64,000 bases of DNA from Archivesica marissinica (GCA_014843695.1 CM026390.1:14887318-14951317); one strand, 5' to 3'; numbered from the stretch's first letter, positions 1 to 10,739 are shown. Translations and numbers: made by a program. The notes: a model not told the origin generated them from the sequence alone.

Positions 1-170
1 TCACTTAAACAGACACATTTTATTTTTATTTTAGGCTAAACACGGTTTTTAGGGTAGAAACATGATGCAACCGTGCGCTAATTGGCGTGAAAACACATGT
101 TTAGACGACAATGAATGACGTCATAAAGACGTCACTGACAGTCCGAACGAAAACTTCACATTGACAGCAT

Positions 171-404
171 TTAGTTTATGCAAATTTATTTTATCTCGAT
201 TGCGAAACAAGTTATTTCAACTTATATTAATCACTCTCGAGACCTCATTCCTGATGGAATCCATCGCCATGAGGGAGAGAGAAGAGGCAACGTGGAATTT
301 AAATGCCTTGCCTAAGGGCACAATCGTAACGGCTCCAGCGGGGCTCGAACTCCGGACCTTTCGCACCTGAAGCGAGCGTGCATCCACTGCGCTATCACGA
401 CTTA
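171..404 (-). mobile_element. SINE2 copy, tRNA-headed
   Basis: Near full-length copy of a repeat called SINE2 here. Read on the minus strand it has a tRNA-like head with an A-box-like TAGCGCAGTGGATGC and a B-box-like GGAGTTCGAGCCCC, a body with a recognisable TGCCCTTAGGCAAGGCATTT segment, and a tail GAGTGATTAATATAAGTTG followed by TTTCGCAATCGAG and an A/T-rich end. The same order recurs at 19364-19592, 19708-19936 and 25629-25854, which is what shows it is a dispersed retroposon. The head is not a tRNA gene because the acceptor ends do not pair. Confidence 0.8.
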
Positions 405-898
405 CACATTTCAGCATTTCATGACAGCATTTCAAGTGATAATACTAGCTTTCTATGTTCATGAGTGAAATATTATACGATAGTTCGCGATAGGCCTATG
501 TAGAATTGTTCATGTCCTTATTAACATTGTACTTTGATAAGCGTCTTAGGGGAAGATTTACTTTCAACAATATACTAAGCCGTTTGAATATCCATATGAC
601 CTCTAAGAAAGACAGGTCAATATGCACTAGCTATGGCCCGGTAGTACACTTCGCAAAACACTTAGGTATATGGTACACAAACAATCCGTTCTTGGTTATT
701 TCCAAATCAATGTAAACATAGAACAGGTGCTTCCATTACCACGTCTACCATACTCCTTGTAATTAGGTAATGTTTGACACCGGTGCTTTCTGATTATAAT
801 CAAATCCACGTTCATTAACAACTCACAACATATCAATGAGCAATACTATACTGTGGTGGTCGGTAGATAAGTAGATTTACAATGATTAATTGTCACAT
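405..898. other. Unassigned AT-rich sequence
   Basis: No gene, RNA or repeat was recognised. The short open frame near 506-715 has no motif or codon pattern that I can support. Confidence 0.5.
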
Positions 899-1182
899 AC
901 CGATCTGTAGTCCAGTGGTAACACGCTGGACAGGTAATCCAGGGATCGCTGGTTCGATCCCCCGTCTGACCCTAATAAAATTAACAGTCTTTCAGATGGG
1001 ACTTTAAACCGAGGTTTCGTGTTGGTGCTTTACACCGTGCACTTAAAAGAACCAGAGGAGACTCTGGAATGGGTCTCTGTCTGTATCATTGCACCATCCT
1101 CCAAAGATCTAAAATGACTAAACTCTTCAGGAGGCGTTGCTAATATGGGCAACCGGTAGCGACGATAAATAAACGTAAAACT
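899..1182 (+). mobile_element. SINE1 copy, full length
   Basis: Near full-length SINE1, a family with at least twelve copies in this window. The tRNA-like head carries GTAGTCCAGTGGTAACACGC (A box) and GGTTCGATCCCCC (B box). A conserved body follows (CTAATAAAATTAACAGTCTT, then a short TCTGGAATGGGTCTCTGTCT segment) and the 3' end is GCGACGATAAATAAACGT. Transcription by RNA polymerase III from the internal promoter and mobilisation by a partner LINE are inferred from SINE biology. Confidence 0.85.
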
Positions 1183-1805
1183 CACTTGTCACAGTGACTT
1201 ACCAGTAATACTCGGGTGACCAGGGTCTGCTATCCAAAATTACGTGGTGGTATTGTTCCCTACAGGGTGATGATGTAAAGTCACGTGTCTCCTGGCGTAT
1301 CTCAGAACGTCTTACCATACTTTCCTACGTTCCAGTCGGGTCTCTTACTATCAGAGAAGCATCAACGGGGAAATATCAATTCTTTCCAAAACTGTTTGAT
1401 GCCTAGACAAGTTAGCAGCGCATGTGCAAATCACAGCGACTTGAATACTCTATCGAGAACATGTGCAGTTGGAACTGGACAATGGCTGTAAATAGCTATA
1501 CTACTACACTACTAATGTTATGTGTTTGTAGAAGCCCCGACAAATAAATAAAGTTTTAATTCAATTGAATTGAGTTCAATCCCAACAAGTGTGAGGCACT
1601 GAGAAACATTCGCAAAAGAAAACATACACGTTTCACAACACGGTACATGTACTAAAGACAAGAGATGTCGCTAAATAGCTAAGTGTTGCAATTACTGAAC
1701 TAGTTTCCTCATAAGCTAACTAACTCTCTCATTAAACGGAGCGTGAAAACCAGTAAAAAGAAGGCCAAAGAACAAGTTGATAACACCTATGTTCGTCCTC
1801 AACTA
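1183..1805. other. Unassigned sequence
   Basis: No supportable gene or recognised repeat. Short open frames here have no homology I can name. Confidence 0.45.
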
Positions 1806-1980
1806 AGTTTTACTTATAACGATTGCGAAACAAGCTTTAACAACTTATAGTAATCACTCTCGTTGGCGCAGATGAAAGCGTAAATGTGATCATTCGTGAG
1901 GGGGGAAACTGGAGTACCCGGAGAAAACACACCCGTCCGATCTGGCGATCCCAGTACCATCTCACATACTTCCCTGTCCT
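1806..1980 (-). mobile_element. SINE3 fragment (body and tail)
   Basis: Minus-strand fragment of the family called SINE3 here. It matches the copies at 2208-2424 and 47968-48139: tail segment ATTACTATAAGTTG type, then CGTTTTCATC-like hinge, then GGAGTACCCGGAGAAAACAC on the plus strand. The tRNA head is missing. Confidence 0.7.
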
Positions 1981-2207
1981 TAACCATCTGACAAAAGTAT
2001 TTTACCTATAAGGCAGAACAAGTGCAAAGACCAAACACCATATTTCGGTAATTACTATAACGATGAAAGCAATGTAATCAAACTGATTAATTCCCTGCAC
2101 CATATATCTATACAAAATCAGAAATAACTTGGTATGCGTCCACAACGACCATCTAACAGCTACACCGAACCAGAACTACTTAATTCCTTATTAACCATTT
2201 TGACTAG

Positions 2208-2424
2208 AAGTGGGATTGGCTGTCCCATTCGCGCAGTTGTTAGCGCGCTCGCTTCTCACCAATGTAACCTGGGTTCGATCCTCGGACCGGGAAGTATGTG
2301 AGATGGTACGGTGGTGGCCAGATCGGACAGGTGGGTTTTCTCCGGGTACTCCGGTTACCTCCCACACGAATGACCACACTTACGCTTTCATCCGCGCCAA
2401 CGAGAGTGATTAATATAAGATGGC
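2208..2424 (+). mobile_element. SINE3 copy, head and body
   Basis: tRNA-like head (CGCGCAGTTGTTAGCGCGCT as A-box region, GGGTTCGATCC as B box) followed by the SINE3 body with GTGGGTTTTCTCCGGGTACT and CCTCCCACACGAATGACCAC. It ends at GAGAGTGATTAATATAAG. Short open frames on both strands here are by-products of the SINE. Confidence 0.8.
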
Positions 2425-3519
2425 CATTATACCACTCACGTAACCCTAAACATTAGTACATGTATCTAGTTCCTTTGACACTCTCTTTCGCACTTGGTTG
2501 GATTTTTAGCCACTCTCCCTCACTCATACTCGAGTATGATTATTGCGAGTGATATGTAGATGTAGATGGCGGCGGCAGGAAGTGACGTTCTGTTATTTGG
2601 TGAACGTGGCTTACCGACACATGCCTCATGTTGACAAGCGCATGGCGGCGGCAGGAAGTGCCGTTCTGTTATTTAAAGATCGTAGGTCCTCGTAGCTGCG
2701 CAGCCGTATCATCGCCCCGATTGAAGGGAATTGACGCGTATTGGTCAATGCCTCATGTTGGGACAGTTGCGCCCCTGGAAACCGTTGGGGAAGTGATTAA
2801 TGAGAGACATCGGTCAGTTACTGCCCCTGAATACTCCCGAAAAGTAGATAGGTCCTATTAAGTTTTTTCCTCTGTTTTATCGTTGTTTCCTCTGCACAAC
2901 ATTCTAGCAATTTTATTCCACTATCGCTTATTTTGAGTTCTAAATTACTATATCGACAGATCTCATGCAGTATATGCAATGGGTACTTATTTGTAAAAGA
3001 ATGTTATCAGTTAATTAAAACAATTCGGATAAAATCACTCTTATCATACCGCAACACCTGGTTAGGGAACAACAGTAGGCTAAACACAAAAGATTCTAAC
3101 TAAAAGGAATAAATCTGATTTTATCTGCCAAGGGAGGTAATAGAAAATTAGAGATATCTCTCATTCCATTCACATTAGAATTGTATCCTTTATCTCTCTG
3201 TATCATCATTTACCATCCGTTATCATCGAATCGATTTGTTCCTGGGATAGTCCATTTTATGATCACCGTGACGTGACACATCGTTTATCGGTTCAATGTT
3301 GGTGGGCAAACAGAATACAGTGCACACGCACAATTTTATACCGTCAATATTTTTATCATTTTTATGACAGCAGTAAGATACGAAACCGCGTCAGTAGTTT
3401 TCGAAACTGACTTTTCGTCTATTTCTGTAAATGGTTATCAACAAATAATTGTTAATTGTTGTTGTAAACTTGTAGCCCAACCCACGTGATAATGATCTAT
3501 TTGTAGTATGATTGCGTTT
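2425..3519. other. Unassigned sequence with a short direct duplication
   Basis: A ~34-bp segment beginning ATGGCGGCGGCAGGAAGTG occurs at about 2566 and again at about 2642, 76 bp apart. A dispersed-repeat fragment lies at 2790-2885 (separate entry). The rest is AT-rich with no recognised gene. Confidence 0.5.
2790..2885 (-). repeat. Dispersed repeat D1 fragment
   Basis: The reverse complement matches sequences near 35436-35700 and 43608-43700. All three share, in order, AACAGAGGAA, ACCTATCTACTTT and a GGGCAGTAACT-type segment, then a CTCTCATT-type end. The class is unknown. The 35.5-kb copy is interrupted by a MITE, so the three copies together define the empty site. Confidence 0.6.
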
Positions 3520-3524
3520 GTTAT

Positions 3525-3747
3525 AGCACGTTTAGGACAACTTGACAGTGACGTCACTCAATATTTACTCCCATTGGCTATGTCCACAACACAAGACAGG
3601 TAAATCGGCTTAAAATCCAGTAAGCGGTGTTTCAGATTAAAAATAAAAACTACATTATCATAATATCGATAACAGTAAATTTACCTGAATTACCTGTTCT
3701 GATAGGTATAGCCCTTGTACGTCACTGTCAAGTTATCCTAAATGTAC
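3525..3747. mobile_element. Short TIR element, possible MITE
   Basis: About 223 bp bounded by inverted repeats of ~28 bp. The left arm begins CACGTTTAGGACAACTTGAC and the right arm, read inverted, begins TACATTTAGGATAACTTGAC; both run into CAGTGACGT. About 25 of 28 positions agree. The left arm also contains the perfect palindrome AGTGACGTCACT. No coding capacity, and the superfamily cannot be assigned. Confidence 0.55.
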
Positions 3748-3834
3748 AGTACCTGCATATAGAGCAATGACATATTATCAAATCAAATCATACAAATCTG
3801 GGGCCGGTTCATGAAATGTTAATACGAAAGACAT

Positions 3835-4052
3835 TATCTGATTGGTTCTTCACTGATGGTCACTGGTTTGAGTCCCACACATGCCGTGTCTGTTTATATG
3901 AACACGTTGGCAGTTTCTTACGGAGGTTGGTGCACCAGGTACTGGTTAACCGCTGGAGCCTTCAGTGGAAATGCGTTATTAGGTAAACTGCCTGCCGGCG
4001 AAATAGCCCAACATGGTGTTGATGAAGGCGTAAAACCCAAACAAACAAACTG
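3835..4052 (+). mobile_element. tRNA-headed SINE, fifth family
   Basis: A B-box-like GGTTTGAGTCCC lies near 3870 and a conserved ACGGAGGTTGGTGCACCAGG segment near 3920. The 3' end is GGCGTAAAACCCAAACAAAC, like the (ACAAA) tails of other SINEs here. A minus-strand fragment of the same segment occurs at 42800-42862. The 5' end is uncertain. Confidence 0.6.
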
Positions 4053-4114
4053 ATTGGTTCTTAAAATAGACACCCATTAAGACATACCGTTACCTCTGAA
4101 CTACGACGCTATGA

Positions 4115-4295
4115 CGGGTCAGTGATGCAGTGGTACACGTTGGACTGTGCATCCAGGGGCCTTTAATTGTTCAATCCCCGTCGAACCATAATAATAGTAA
4201 CAGTGTTTCGGATGGGACTATAAACAGAGGCCCAATGTATCGGTGCTATCCATCGGGCATGTAGAGGAACGAGGGATGTTTCTGGAAGTTGTGCG
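4115..4295 (+). mobile_element. Diverged SINE1-like copy
   Basis: The order of a tRNA-like head (GATGCAGTGGTACACG), B-box region (TTCAATCCCCGTC), AATAATAGTAACAGTG and a TCGGTGCTA segment follows SINE1 but with many substitutions. It is an older or sister subfamily copy. Confidence 0.55.
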
Positions 4296-4384
4296 TCTAC
4301 TATATCACAATAGAGTAACATACTTCTGTAGGTGCCACATGGTAGCCCGCTGATATATAACCATTTAAACAATATGCTGTATGC

Positions 4385-4626
4385 GCGTGTGTGTTTTACG
4401 TTTATTTATCGTCGCTACCGGTTGCCCATATGAGCGACGTCTCCTGAAGAGATTAGTCATTTTAGATTTTGGAGGCTAGTGCAATGATACAGACAGATAC
4501 CCAGATCTCCTCTGGTTCTATTACGTAAAGCACCGCCACGAGACGTCGGTTTAAAGTCCCTTCTGAAAGACTGTTAATTTTATTAGGGTCAGACATGTTA
4601 ACCACTGTACTACAGATTCATCTGTT
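4385..4626 (-). mobile_element. SINE1 copy with deleted head
   Basis: Plus-strand order TTTTACGTTTATTTATCGTC, AGCGACGTCTCCTGAAGAG and TTAATTTTATTAGGGTCAGA is SINE1 inverted. Part of the tRNA head around the B box is missing, while the A-box side (ACTGTACTACAGATTC) remains. Confidence 0.8.
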
Positions 4627-4854
4627 GTATGCGCCACATGGTCACGTGTGTGCCAAGTTGTGAATCGGAAATGCTCTGTAGACAGATAAACGGGAAAAAG
4701 AAAGCAATAGTGGTTGATACGTGTTCAGAAAACTCTCAACATAAGAACCGTCAATGCCATTACAATGACTTGGTTGTTTAATCATTTATGTAACCTCTAG
4801 AGGCAAACACTATACTAGTATTCGAGTCGCTCTGTAGTAAAATCAACGCGTCTC

Positions 4855-5690
4855 GTTTTTGCAAAACATATGTTGCTCAAACAATGAAAATACCCAGACA
4901 GGTGCTATTATCATGGAATTTCCTAAAGCCTTTGATAAAGTCTCCCACCAGCACCTTCTTTACACACTGCAATTATATGGTAGTAACTGTAATACTCTCT
5001 ATTGGATATCCAACTTTCTTACTGATAGATTCCAGATAATTGTCCCGGAGGGGAAAATATTAGACACAATACCTGTCACGTCAGGAGTACCACAGGGCAC
5101 AGTTCTGGGGACTATCCCTTTTCTTATCTATATCAATGATTTTACAGATTATTTACATCACAGTACCATCCGACTATTTTCAAATGATAGTATTGTTTTA
5201 CAAGGATATCCATACCATCACTGTTGCTCCCCCATCTCCAATCTGACCTAAACGCAGCTGGTATAGGTGGGAAATAGACTGGTTCATTCATTTCCACCCT
5301 GCATGTAAATGCAATGTTTGTCTCGTAGAAAACAACTCCTATCTGTTAGTGTTACACCATTGTTTCATTATCATAGCACTGAACACGTTAATTGGGCACC
5401 ATTCTTCAAAATAATTAACAATGGGATAAGCATATGAATGGAAATAACCAGCAAGGTAAAGCGATCATTATGATACTTATGGAATATGAAAATAAATTCG
5501 AGAAAAGTAGAAAAAGTACAAGTACACCCAAAGTAGAATAGCATCCCACTATATTGAATCCCCACATCAACAATCAATTAAATACAATTGAAAAGGCCCA
5601 GCGATTCGGAGTTAGGTTTCTCTATAAACCGGCGTCACAACCGTGACAAACTCAGTGTACAACACGCAACAAACTTGACCTTTCTGCAAA
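4855..5690 (+). mobile_element. Degenerate Jockey/CR1-like reverse transcriptase fragment
   Basis: This is a non-LTR retrotransposon remnant. Codons from 4859 encode a conserved RT stretch: FPKAFDKVSHQHLL (RT motif A, normally F-x-K-A-F-D), TSGVPQGTVLG (motif B) and IYINDF. The catalytic F/Y-A-D-D box is changed to FSND (near 5180), so the enzyme would be dead. The frame closes at 5251, but later pieces of the same protein continue in shifted frames: a thumb-like LQSDLNAA near 5237 and NTIEKAQRFGVRFL near 5585-5625, typical of the C-terminal part of Jockey-like ORF2. The element is 5' truncated, frameshifted and not functional. Family assignment follows from motif spacing and is not precise. 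Confidence 0.8.
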
Positions 5691-5694
5691 CGCT

Positions 5695-7163
5695 ACTTAG
5701 GCACGCCCCCCATAGTTACAGGTGCTCGCTGTAACCACGCGAGACAAGCTATCTAACAAAATGGCGTCTAACGCAGACCTGCATCGAGTTAATCCGTCGA
5801 ATTTCTCGGTTTTATTTCACCCAGATAAGAATATCTCGTTGAAAGCAAGAAGGCAATGGTTTTAGGTGAATTCAGGTGATTTCGTATAATCCCTTGTTCG
5901 TCTAATGGTAGTTTCGTATACTAGTGCATTCGTATAATCACAGGTTCGTATTTTATATATATATAGTACTGCACTATACAGGCCCATTAGTACGTTCACT
6001 GAGCTAATATGGGAATCCCACAGCTCTGCACATGCATGGGTACTATTACTACTATCTGATCCTAGTCCACCATCCACGACAATATGTATGAACCACATGT
6101 ATAATCACCATTATACTCACATATCTCTTGTGAACGGTAGATCGAATATATATTTTCGAAATATTTTATTATGCATAAATAAATTAATTTCAACTTACTT
6201 TTGTGCAAATATATCTGTTTGCATTAATTGTGGATGTATTCAACTGGTCGTTTGGTCGTTCACACAACTTAATCCACCTTAGACATGTTTTCAAGATTTG
6301 TCTTAGGTTTTGAAAATGGCACGAATTTAACGTCACCTATCAATCGATCTGGATATCTACATCACTGTCACACAGCCCGTAACTACATCTTTTCACCATT
6401 GTCAATGACAGACAGCATTAATTAATTTTAAATATTTTTCAAAAAATAATTTCAGATCACGATCACTCGTTATCAGATTTGATTAAAATTTTACTACATA
6501 ACTCGTTTATCTAACAGAACGATAAAACAATGACTCGGTGTAGTAATCAATTATATAATTATGTGCACACATTTTATAATTGACCAATTAGCACAATCAG
6601 TGCTAAATTCCGATGTGAAATACTTTGATCTTGATAGCAGTGGCCCCTATCGGGTATTATAACTCGGCGGTCTCTGTGATGTACCGTTAGTGGGTAAGTT
6701 GTTGATTGCTCCCAATAAACAGTGTGACACGCTTAAATTTGATTGCTGTGTTTGTGAGAAAAGAATGACTATATGGGGTCAGTCGGTGTTTTTATAGATG
6801 CATTGTTTTTAAAGCAGCTGTCTGGTATTTTGTGGTTCATATACACACTTTTAGATTTGTCCAAGGATTTTGAAATGGGTTGAATTTAACGTCGATCACC
6901 AGGATATCGACTAATTTTGTACTATAACTAACCCACACACCAAAGCTACACATTTTCAACATCATTAAAACAATTTTAAACCCGTATTTTCGATCAAATT
7001 CACGCCTTTTCAAATTTGTCTACTCGTTACTAGTGTGTCTAATATGCATTGTTTGTCTAACAAGATGGCGGCGATAAACCGTTGCCGGGGGTGTGCGCGA
7101 ATGGTGTGATGCGATTGGCTAACGCCAGCTGTCAATCAAAATCGGCAGAAAGGTCAAATTCAT
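5695..7163. other. Unassigned AT-rich sequence with two related blocks
   Basis: Blocks at 6280-6420 and 6840-6990 are related but diverged: both have a TTTGTC then TTTTGAAA then GAATTTAACGTC order, so they are an old duplication or two copies of one repeat. A 34-codon frame with a good initiation context (ACAAAATGG) lies at 5761-5865 and is treated under findings. Nothing else was recognised. Confidence 0.45.
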
Positions 7164-7950
7164 TTTGTTTTACAATATACACGATGGTTGTACTTGGTTG
7201 TCCGCCTTTGTTTTACAATAAACACGATGGTTGTACCTGGTTGTCCGCCTTTGTTTTACAATATACACGATGGTTGTACCTGGTTGTCCGCCTTTGTTGT
7301 ACAATATACACGATGGTTGTACTTGGTTGTCCGCCTTTGTTTTACAATATACACGATGGTTGTACCTGGTTGTCCACCTTTGTTGTACAATATACACGAT
7401 GGTTGTAGCTGGTTGTCCACCTTTGTTGTACACTATACACGATGGTTGTATCTGGTTGTCCACCTTTGTTGTACAATATACACGATGGTTGTAGCTGGTT
7501 GTCCGCCTTTGTTGTACAATATACACGATGGTTGTAGCTGGTTGTCCACCTTTGTTGTACACTATACACGATGGTTGTATCTGGTTGTCCACCTTTGTTG
7601 TACAATATACACGATGGTTGTAGCTGGTTGTCCGCCTTTGTTGTACAATATACACGATGGTTGTAGCTGGTTGTCCACCTTTGTTGTACACTATACACGA
7701 TGGTTGTATCTGGTTGTCCACCTTTGTTGTACAATATACACGATGGTTGTAGCTGGTTGTCCGCCTTTGTTGTACAATATACACGATGGTTGTAGCTGGT
7801 TGTCCACCCTTTGTTGTACAATATACACGATGGTTGTAACCGGTTGTTCCGCCTTTGGTTACAATATAAACGATGGTTGTACCTGGTTGTCCACCTTTGT
7901 TGTACAATATACACGATGGTTGTTGTCCACCTTTGTTGTACAATATACCT
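7164..7950. repeat. 43-bp minisatellite, about 18 copies
   Basis: The unit includes CAATATACACGATGGTTGTA and TGGTTGTCCGCCTTTGTTGT. The period is 43 bp, and from about 7400 to 7800 the copies form a higher-order unit of three (129 bp) told apart by GTAGC/GTATC, CCGCC/CCACC and ACAATA/ACACTA variants. Because 129 is a multiple of three, open frames of 190-352 codons appear on both strands. These are repeat artefacts, not genes. Confidence 0.95.
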
Positions 7951-8414
7951 GTTGTTGGTCCACCAAGCAAATCCTTATTAGCTGATACTATAGTAGCCAA
8001 AACATAAGCAGGCATACACTGCCGGTTATATACTAGAGTACGCACTAAACGGGTATTTCGGATAGCCACCACACCTAGCGACCCCACTACACCAATTCTC
8101 CTCCACTGCGAATCTTGATATGCGGGAATACGAAAATCGACCGAACAATCGAATACAGGTGTTTCCCTCGATTCCCTGGTACACCATACAGCAGCGACTT
8201 CCCGGTGTAGCTGGACGTACATATGCATACCGTACGCAATAACTACTTGTTAAAGCACTGATAGGCTATGTTTTATGAATACACTGTAAATTGATCACTT
8301 GTCGACATACTAACACGAACACGTGGTTGTTAGTCTGTTAAAATGCTAAACGTAAGATCGAAGCTAGTGCATAATGATTCTAACGTATATATGGATGGAT
8401 GATGTTCACTACGC

Positions 8415-8890
8415 GTTACGGACTAGCACATTAAGACAAGTAGTCTAGCACCGCGGAACCACTACGGCACGTATTCTAGCAGCGCGACACCACTTACGGC
8501 ACGTAGTCTGCACCGCGACACCAATACGGCAGTAGTCTAGCACAGCGACACCACGCACGTAGTCTAGCACCGCGACACCATTAATACAGTCTAGCACGCG
8601 ACACCACTACGGGTAGTCTAGCACCGCGGACACCATACGGCACGTAGTCTAGCACCGCGACACCACTACTAGGCCACGTAGTCTAGCACCGCGACACCAC
8701 TATGACACGTAGTCTAGCACCGCTAACCACTATGACACGTAGTCTAGCACCGCGACACACTATGGCAACGTAGCCTAACACCGCGACACCACTACGGCAC
8801 GTAGCCTAACACCGTAACACCAAGTGCTACGTCACTCAATCTCGCACCACGCCACCATTACGGCACATCGACACCAATAGGACATAGTCT
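8415..8890. repeat. Degenerate ~31-bp tandem repeat
   Basis: About fourteen imperfect copies of a unit CACGTAGTCTAGCACCGCGA plus CACCACTACGG. Copies differ by small indels and drift towards CCTAACACC at the right end, the mark of an old array. Confidence 0.85.
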
Positions 8891-9351
8891 ATGGCATCAC
8901 ACCGTTGCAATAAAACCCACCACAACCACACACCACCACCACATCCCACCCGATTGATGTGCGCAAGTAACCGTGATACGTGATAATCAATGCAATCTCA
9001 CGATGACAGTTCTTCGAGATATGTTTATTTGCAGTATTTGTAGAGATTAAATCGGCAAGAACCAGCCCAATGTACTCCTGTGTCAATATATAAAATTGCG
9101 GAAGATAATTCATCTTACACACCCTTCAATTATCTCATTGAGATAATTTTGTGATTTGTTCAGTTTAATATAATTCTTAGAAACATATTCCTGCGCAGAA
9201 AGACAGTTGTACTGTATGCCAGTATCCCGTTTTTGCATGCCGGTAATTCAAATAAAACATGCTAAAATTGATTGATGGGCATTTATAGCATTGCTGTTAT
9301 TATTTGTTACGGAGAAACGGAATTACGAAGAGGGCTGAATGAAAACAGCAG
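8891..9351. other. Unassigned sequence
   Basis: Contains a perfect 10-bp inverted repeat around 9128-9148 (AATTATCTCA, one base, TGAGATAATT). No gene was recognised. Confidence 0.45.
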
Positions 9352-9391
9352 TTATCCTTTTGTTAAATGAGTACTCTCGTTAAATAAAGTC

Positions 9392-9429
<38 letters not shown>

Positions 9430-9432
9430 CAT
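9352..9432 (+). mobile_element. LINE-A 3' end with (ATT)n tail
   Basis: The plus strand reads TTTTGTTAAATGAGTACTCT, CGTTAAATAAAGTC, then about twelve ATT triplets. This is the sense-strand 3' terminus of a non-LTR family (LINE-A here) that occurs inverted at 9687, 24462, 37438 and 57340. A/T-rich simple-repeat tails are usual for several non-LTR clades. Confidence 0.7.
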
Positions 9433-9502
9433 CCTTGTCAAAAATAAGATAAATATTTCACAAGAATATTAAACTTGTCTTAGGTTGGACTAAGGGTAGT
9501 GT

Positions 9503-9686
9503 ATCCTATTTGTACAGTTGTTAGCAATTAGCACCAATGCAACACGGTTCGATCCTTGGTCTGGGATGGTACGGTGGTCACCAGATCGGGCATGTGGGTA
9601 TTCTCTGTGTACTCCGGTTTCCTCCCACACGAATGACCACGCATACGCTTTCATCGGCGCCAACGAGAGTGATTAATATAAGTTGT
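9503..9686 (+). mobile_element. SINE3 copy, left part
   Basis: SINE3 from within the head (CGGTTCGATCC) through TATTCTCTGTGTACTCCGG to GAGAGTGATTAATATAAG. It is interrupted at TTGTT by a LINE-A insertion; the rest of its tail resumes at 9991. Confidence 0.75.
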
Positions 9687-9734
<48 letters not shown>

Positions 9735-9990
9735 GACTTTATTTAACGAGAGTACTCATTTAACAAAAGTTAATCTACCATGAGGCCCTCAACATATATA
9801 CAATCAAATGCAATCAAAAGATAGCACTATAAGTGAGAACTGCACATTGGAATAATATAGTAATGTAAAAGCTGAAAATAGAGAAACTATATTTAATATG
9901 TAATGGAATATGATGATATATGGAATTGGCTAGCAGAGTAGAAAATGGGAATGAGACAATTAATGATACTAGATCTATCTAACAATGTGC
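9687..9990 (-). mobile_element. LINE-A 3' end nested in SINE3
   Basis: Starts with (AAT)n, then AAAGACTTTATTTAACGAG and CTACCATGAGGCCCTCAAC, and ends near AACAATGTGC. It is inverted, so the 3' tail is on the left, and 5' truncated to about 300 bp, the usual outcome of target-primed reverse transcription. Confidence 0.75.
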
Positions 9991-10040
9991 AGTTAAAGAT
10001 TGTTTCGCAATCGTTGTAATATAAATAAAGTTTATACACA
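9991..10040 (+). mobile_element. SINE3 copy, right part (tail)
   Basis: TTGTTTCGCAATCGTTGTAA followed by ATAAATAAAGTTT is the SINE3 tail that should directly follow the sequence ending at 9686. Confidence 0.7.
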
Positions 10041-10204
10041 AAATATACCCTTCGGTAATACTGGCGTTCTGTGCGTTAGTTAATGTCTAAATAACACACG
10101 TTTTCGTTTAACTCTATTATTCATGAATAAATTTAGCCTGATCTGCAGAAATTATATTACAAATAACGTGTCTTGGGTGTATTTCGACACACAAATGTAT
10201 CGCA

Positions 10205-10383
10205 TCGGCTGTCCGATTAGAGCAGTGGTTAGCACGCTCGCTTCTCACCAATGTAACGCTGGTTCGATCCTCGGGCGGGAAGTATGTGAGATGGTACGGT
10301 GGAGGCCAGGTCGGGCAGGTGGGTTTTCTCCGGGCACTTCGGTTTCCTCCCACACAAATGACCACATATACACTTTCATCCGC
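10205..10383 (+). mobile_element. SINE3 copy, left part
   Basis: Full tRNA-like head (CCGATTAGAGCAGTGGTTAG, B box GGTTCGATCC) and body up to CACTTTCATCCGCG. It is interrupted there by SINE1 and continues at 10677. Confidence 0.85.
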
Positions 10384-10667
10384 GTGTGTTTTACGTTTAT
10401 TTATCGTCGATACCGGTTGCCATTATGAGCGACGCCTCCTGAAGAGATTAGTCCTTTTAAATGTGTGGAGGATAGTGCAATGATACAGACAAGAGACCCA
10501 TTCCAGAATCTCCTCTGGTTCTTTTACGTGCACGGTGTACAGCACCGACACGAGACCTCGGTTTAATGTCCCATCTGAAAGACTGTTAATTTTATTAGGG
10601 TCAGACGGGTGATCGAACCTGCGATCCCTGGATTACCAGTACAGCGTGTTACCAATGGACTACAGAT
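10384..10667 (-). mobile_element. SINE1 nested in SINE3 with TSD
   Basis: Complete inverted SINE1 from TGTTTTACGTTTATTTATCG to the tRNA head end CTACAGATCCG. TCATCCGCG occurs just left of the insert and again where SINE3 resumes (about 10679), which fits a 9-bp target-site duplication. SINE1 therefore moved after this SINE3 copy. Confidence 0.85.
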
Positions 10668-10676
10668 CCGCCTGTT

Positions 10677-10736
10677 CTCATCCGCGCCAACGAGCGTGAT
10701 TAATATAAGTTGTTAAAGTTTGCTTCGCGATCGTTA
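10677..10736 (+). mobile_element. SINE3 copy, right part
   Basis: TCATCCGCGCCAACGAGCG and GATTAATATAAGTTG, then TTTGCTTCGCGATCG: the SINE3 tail resuming after the SINE1 insertion. Confidence 0.8.
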
Positions 10737-10739
10737 AGA

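Noticed and set aside
901..971. tRNA gene (good A and B boxes)
   Set aside because: The same head is followed by a conserved 200-bp body in a dozen copies and the ends do not pair as an acceptor stem; it is a SINE head. The same applies at 24389, 33980 and 43047.
7164..7950. CRISPR-like array (regular ~43-bp repeats)
   Set aside because: No unique spacers between repeats, and the sequence context is eukaryotic.
7170..8228. 352-codon minus-strand frame
   Set aside because: The repeated part is the 43-bp minisatellite; the N-terminal ~90 residues outside it show no recognisable domain or splice support.
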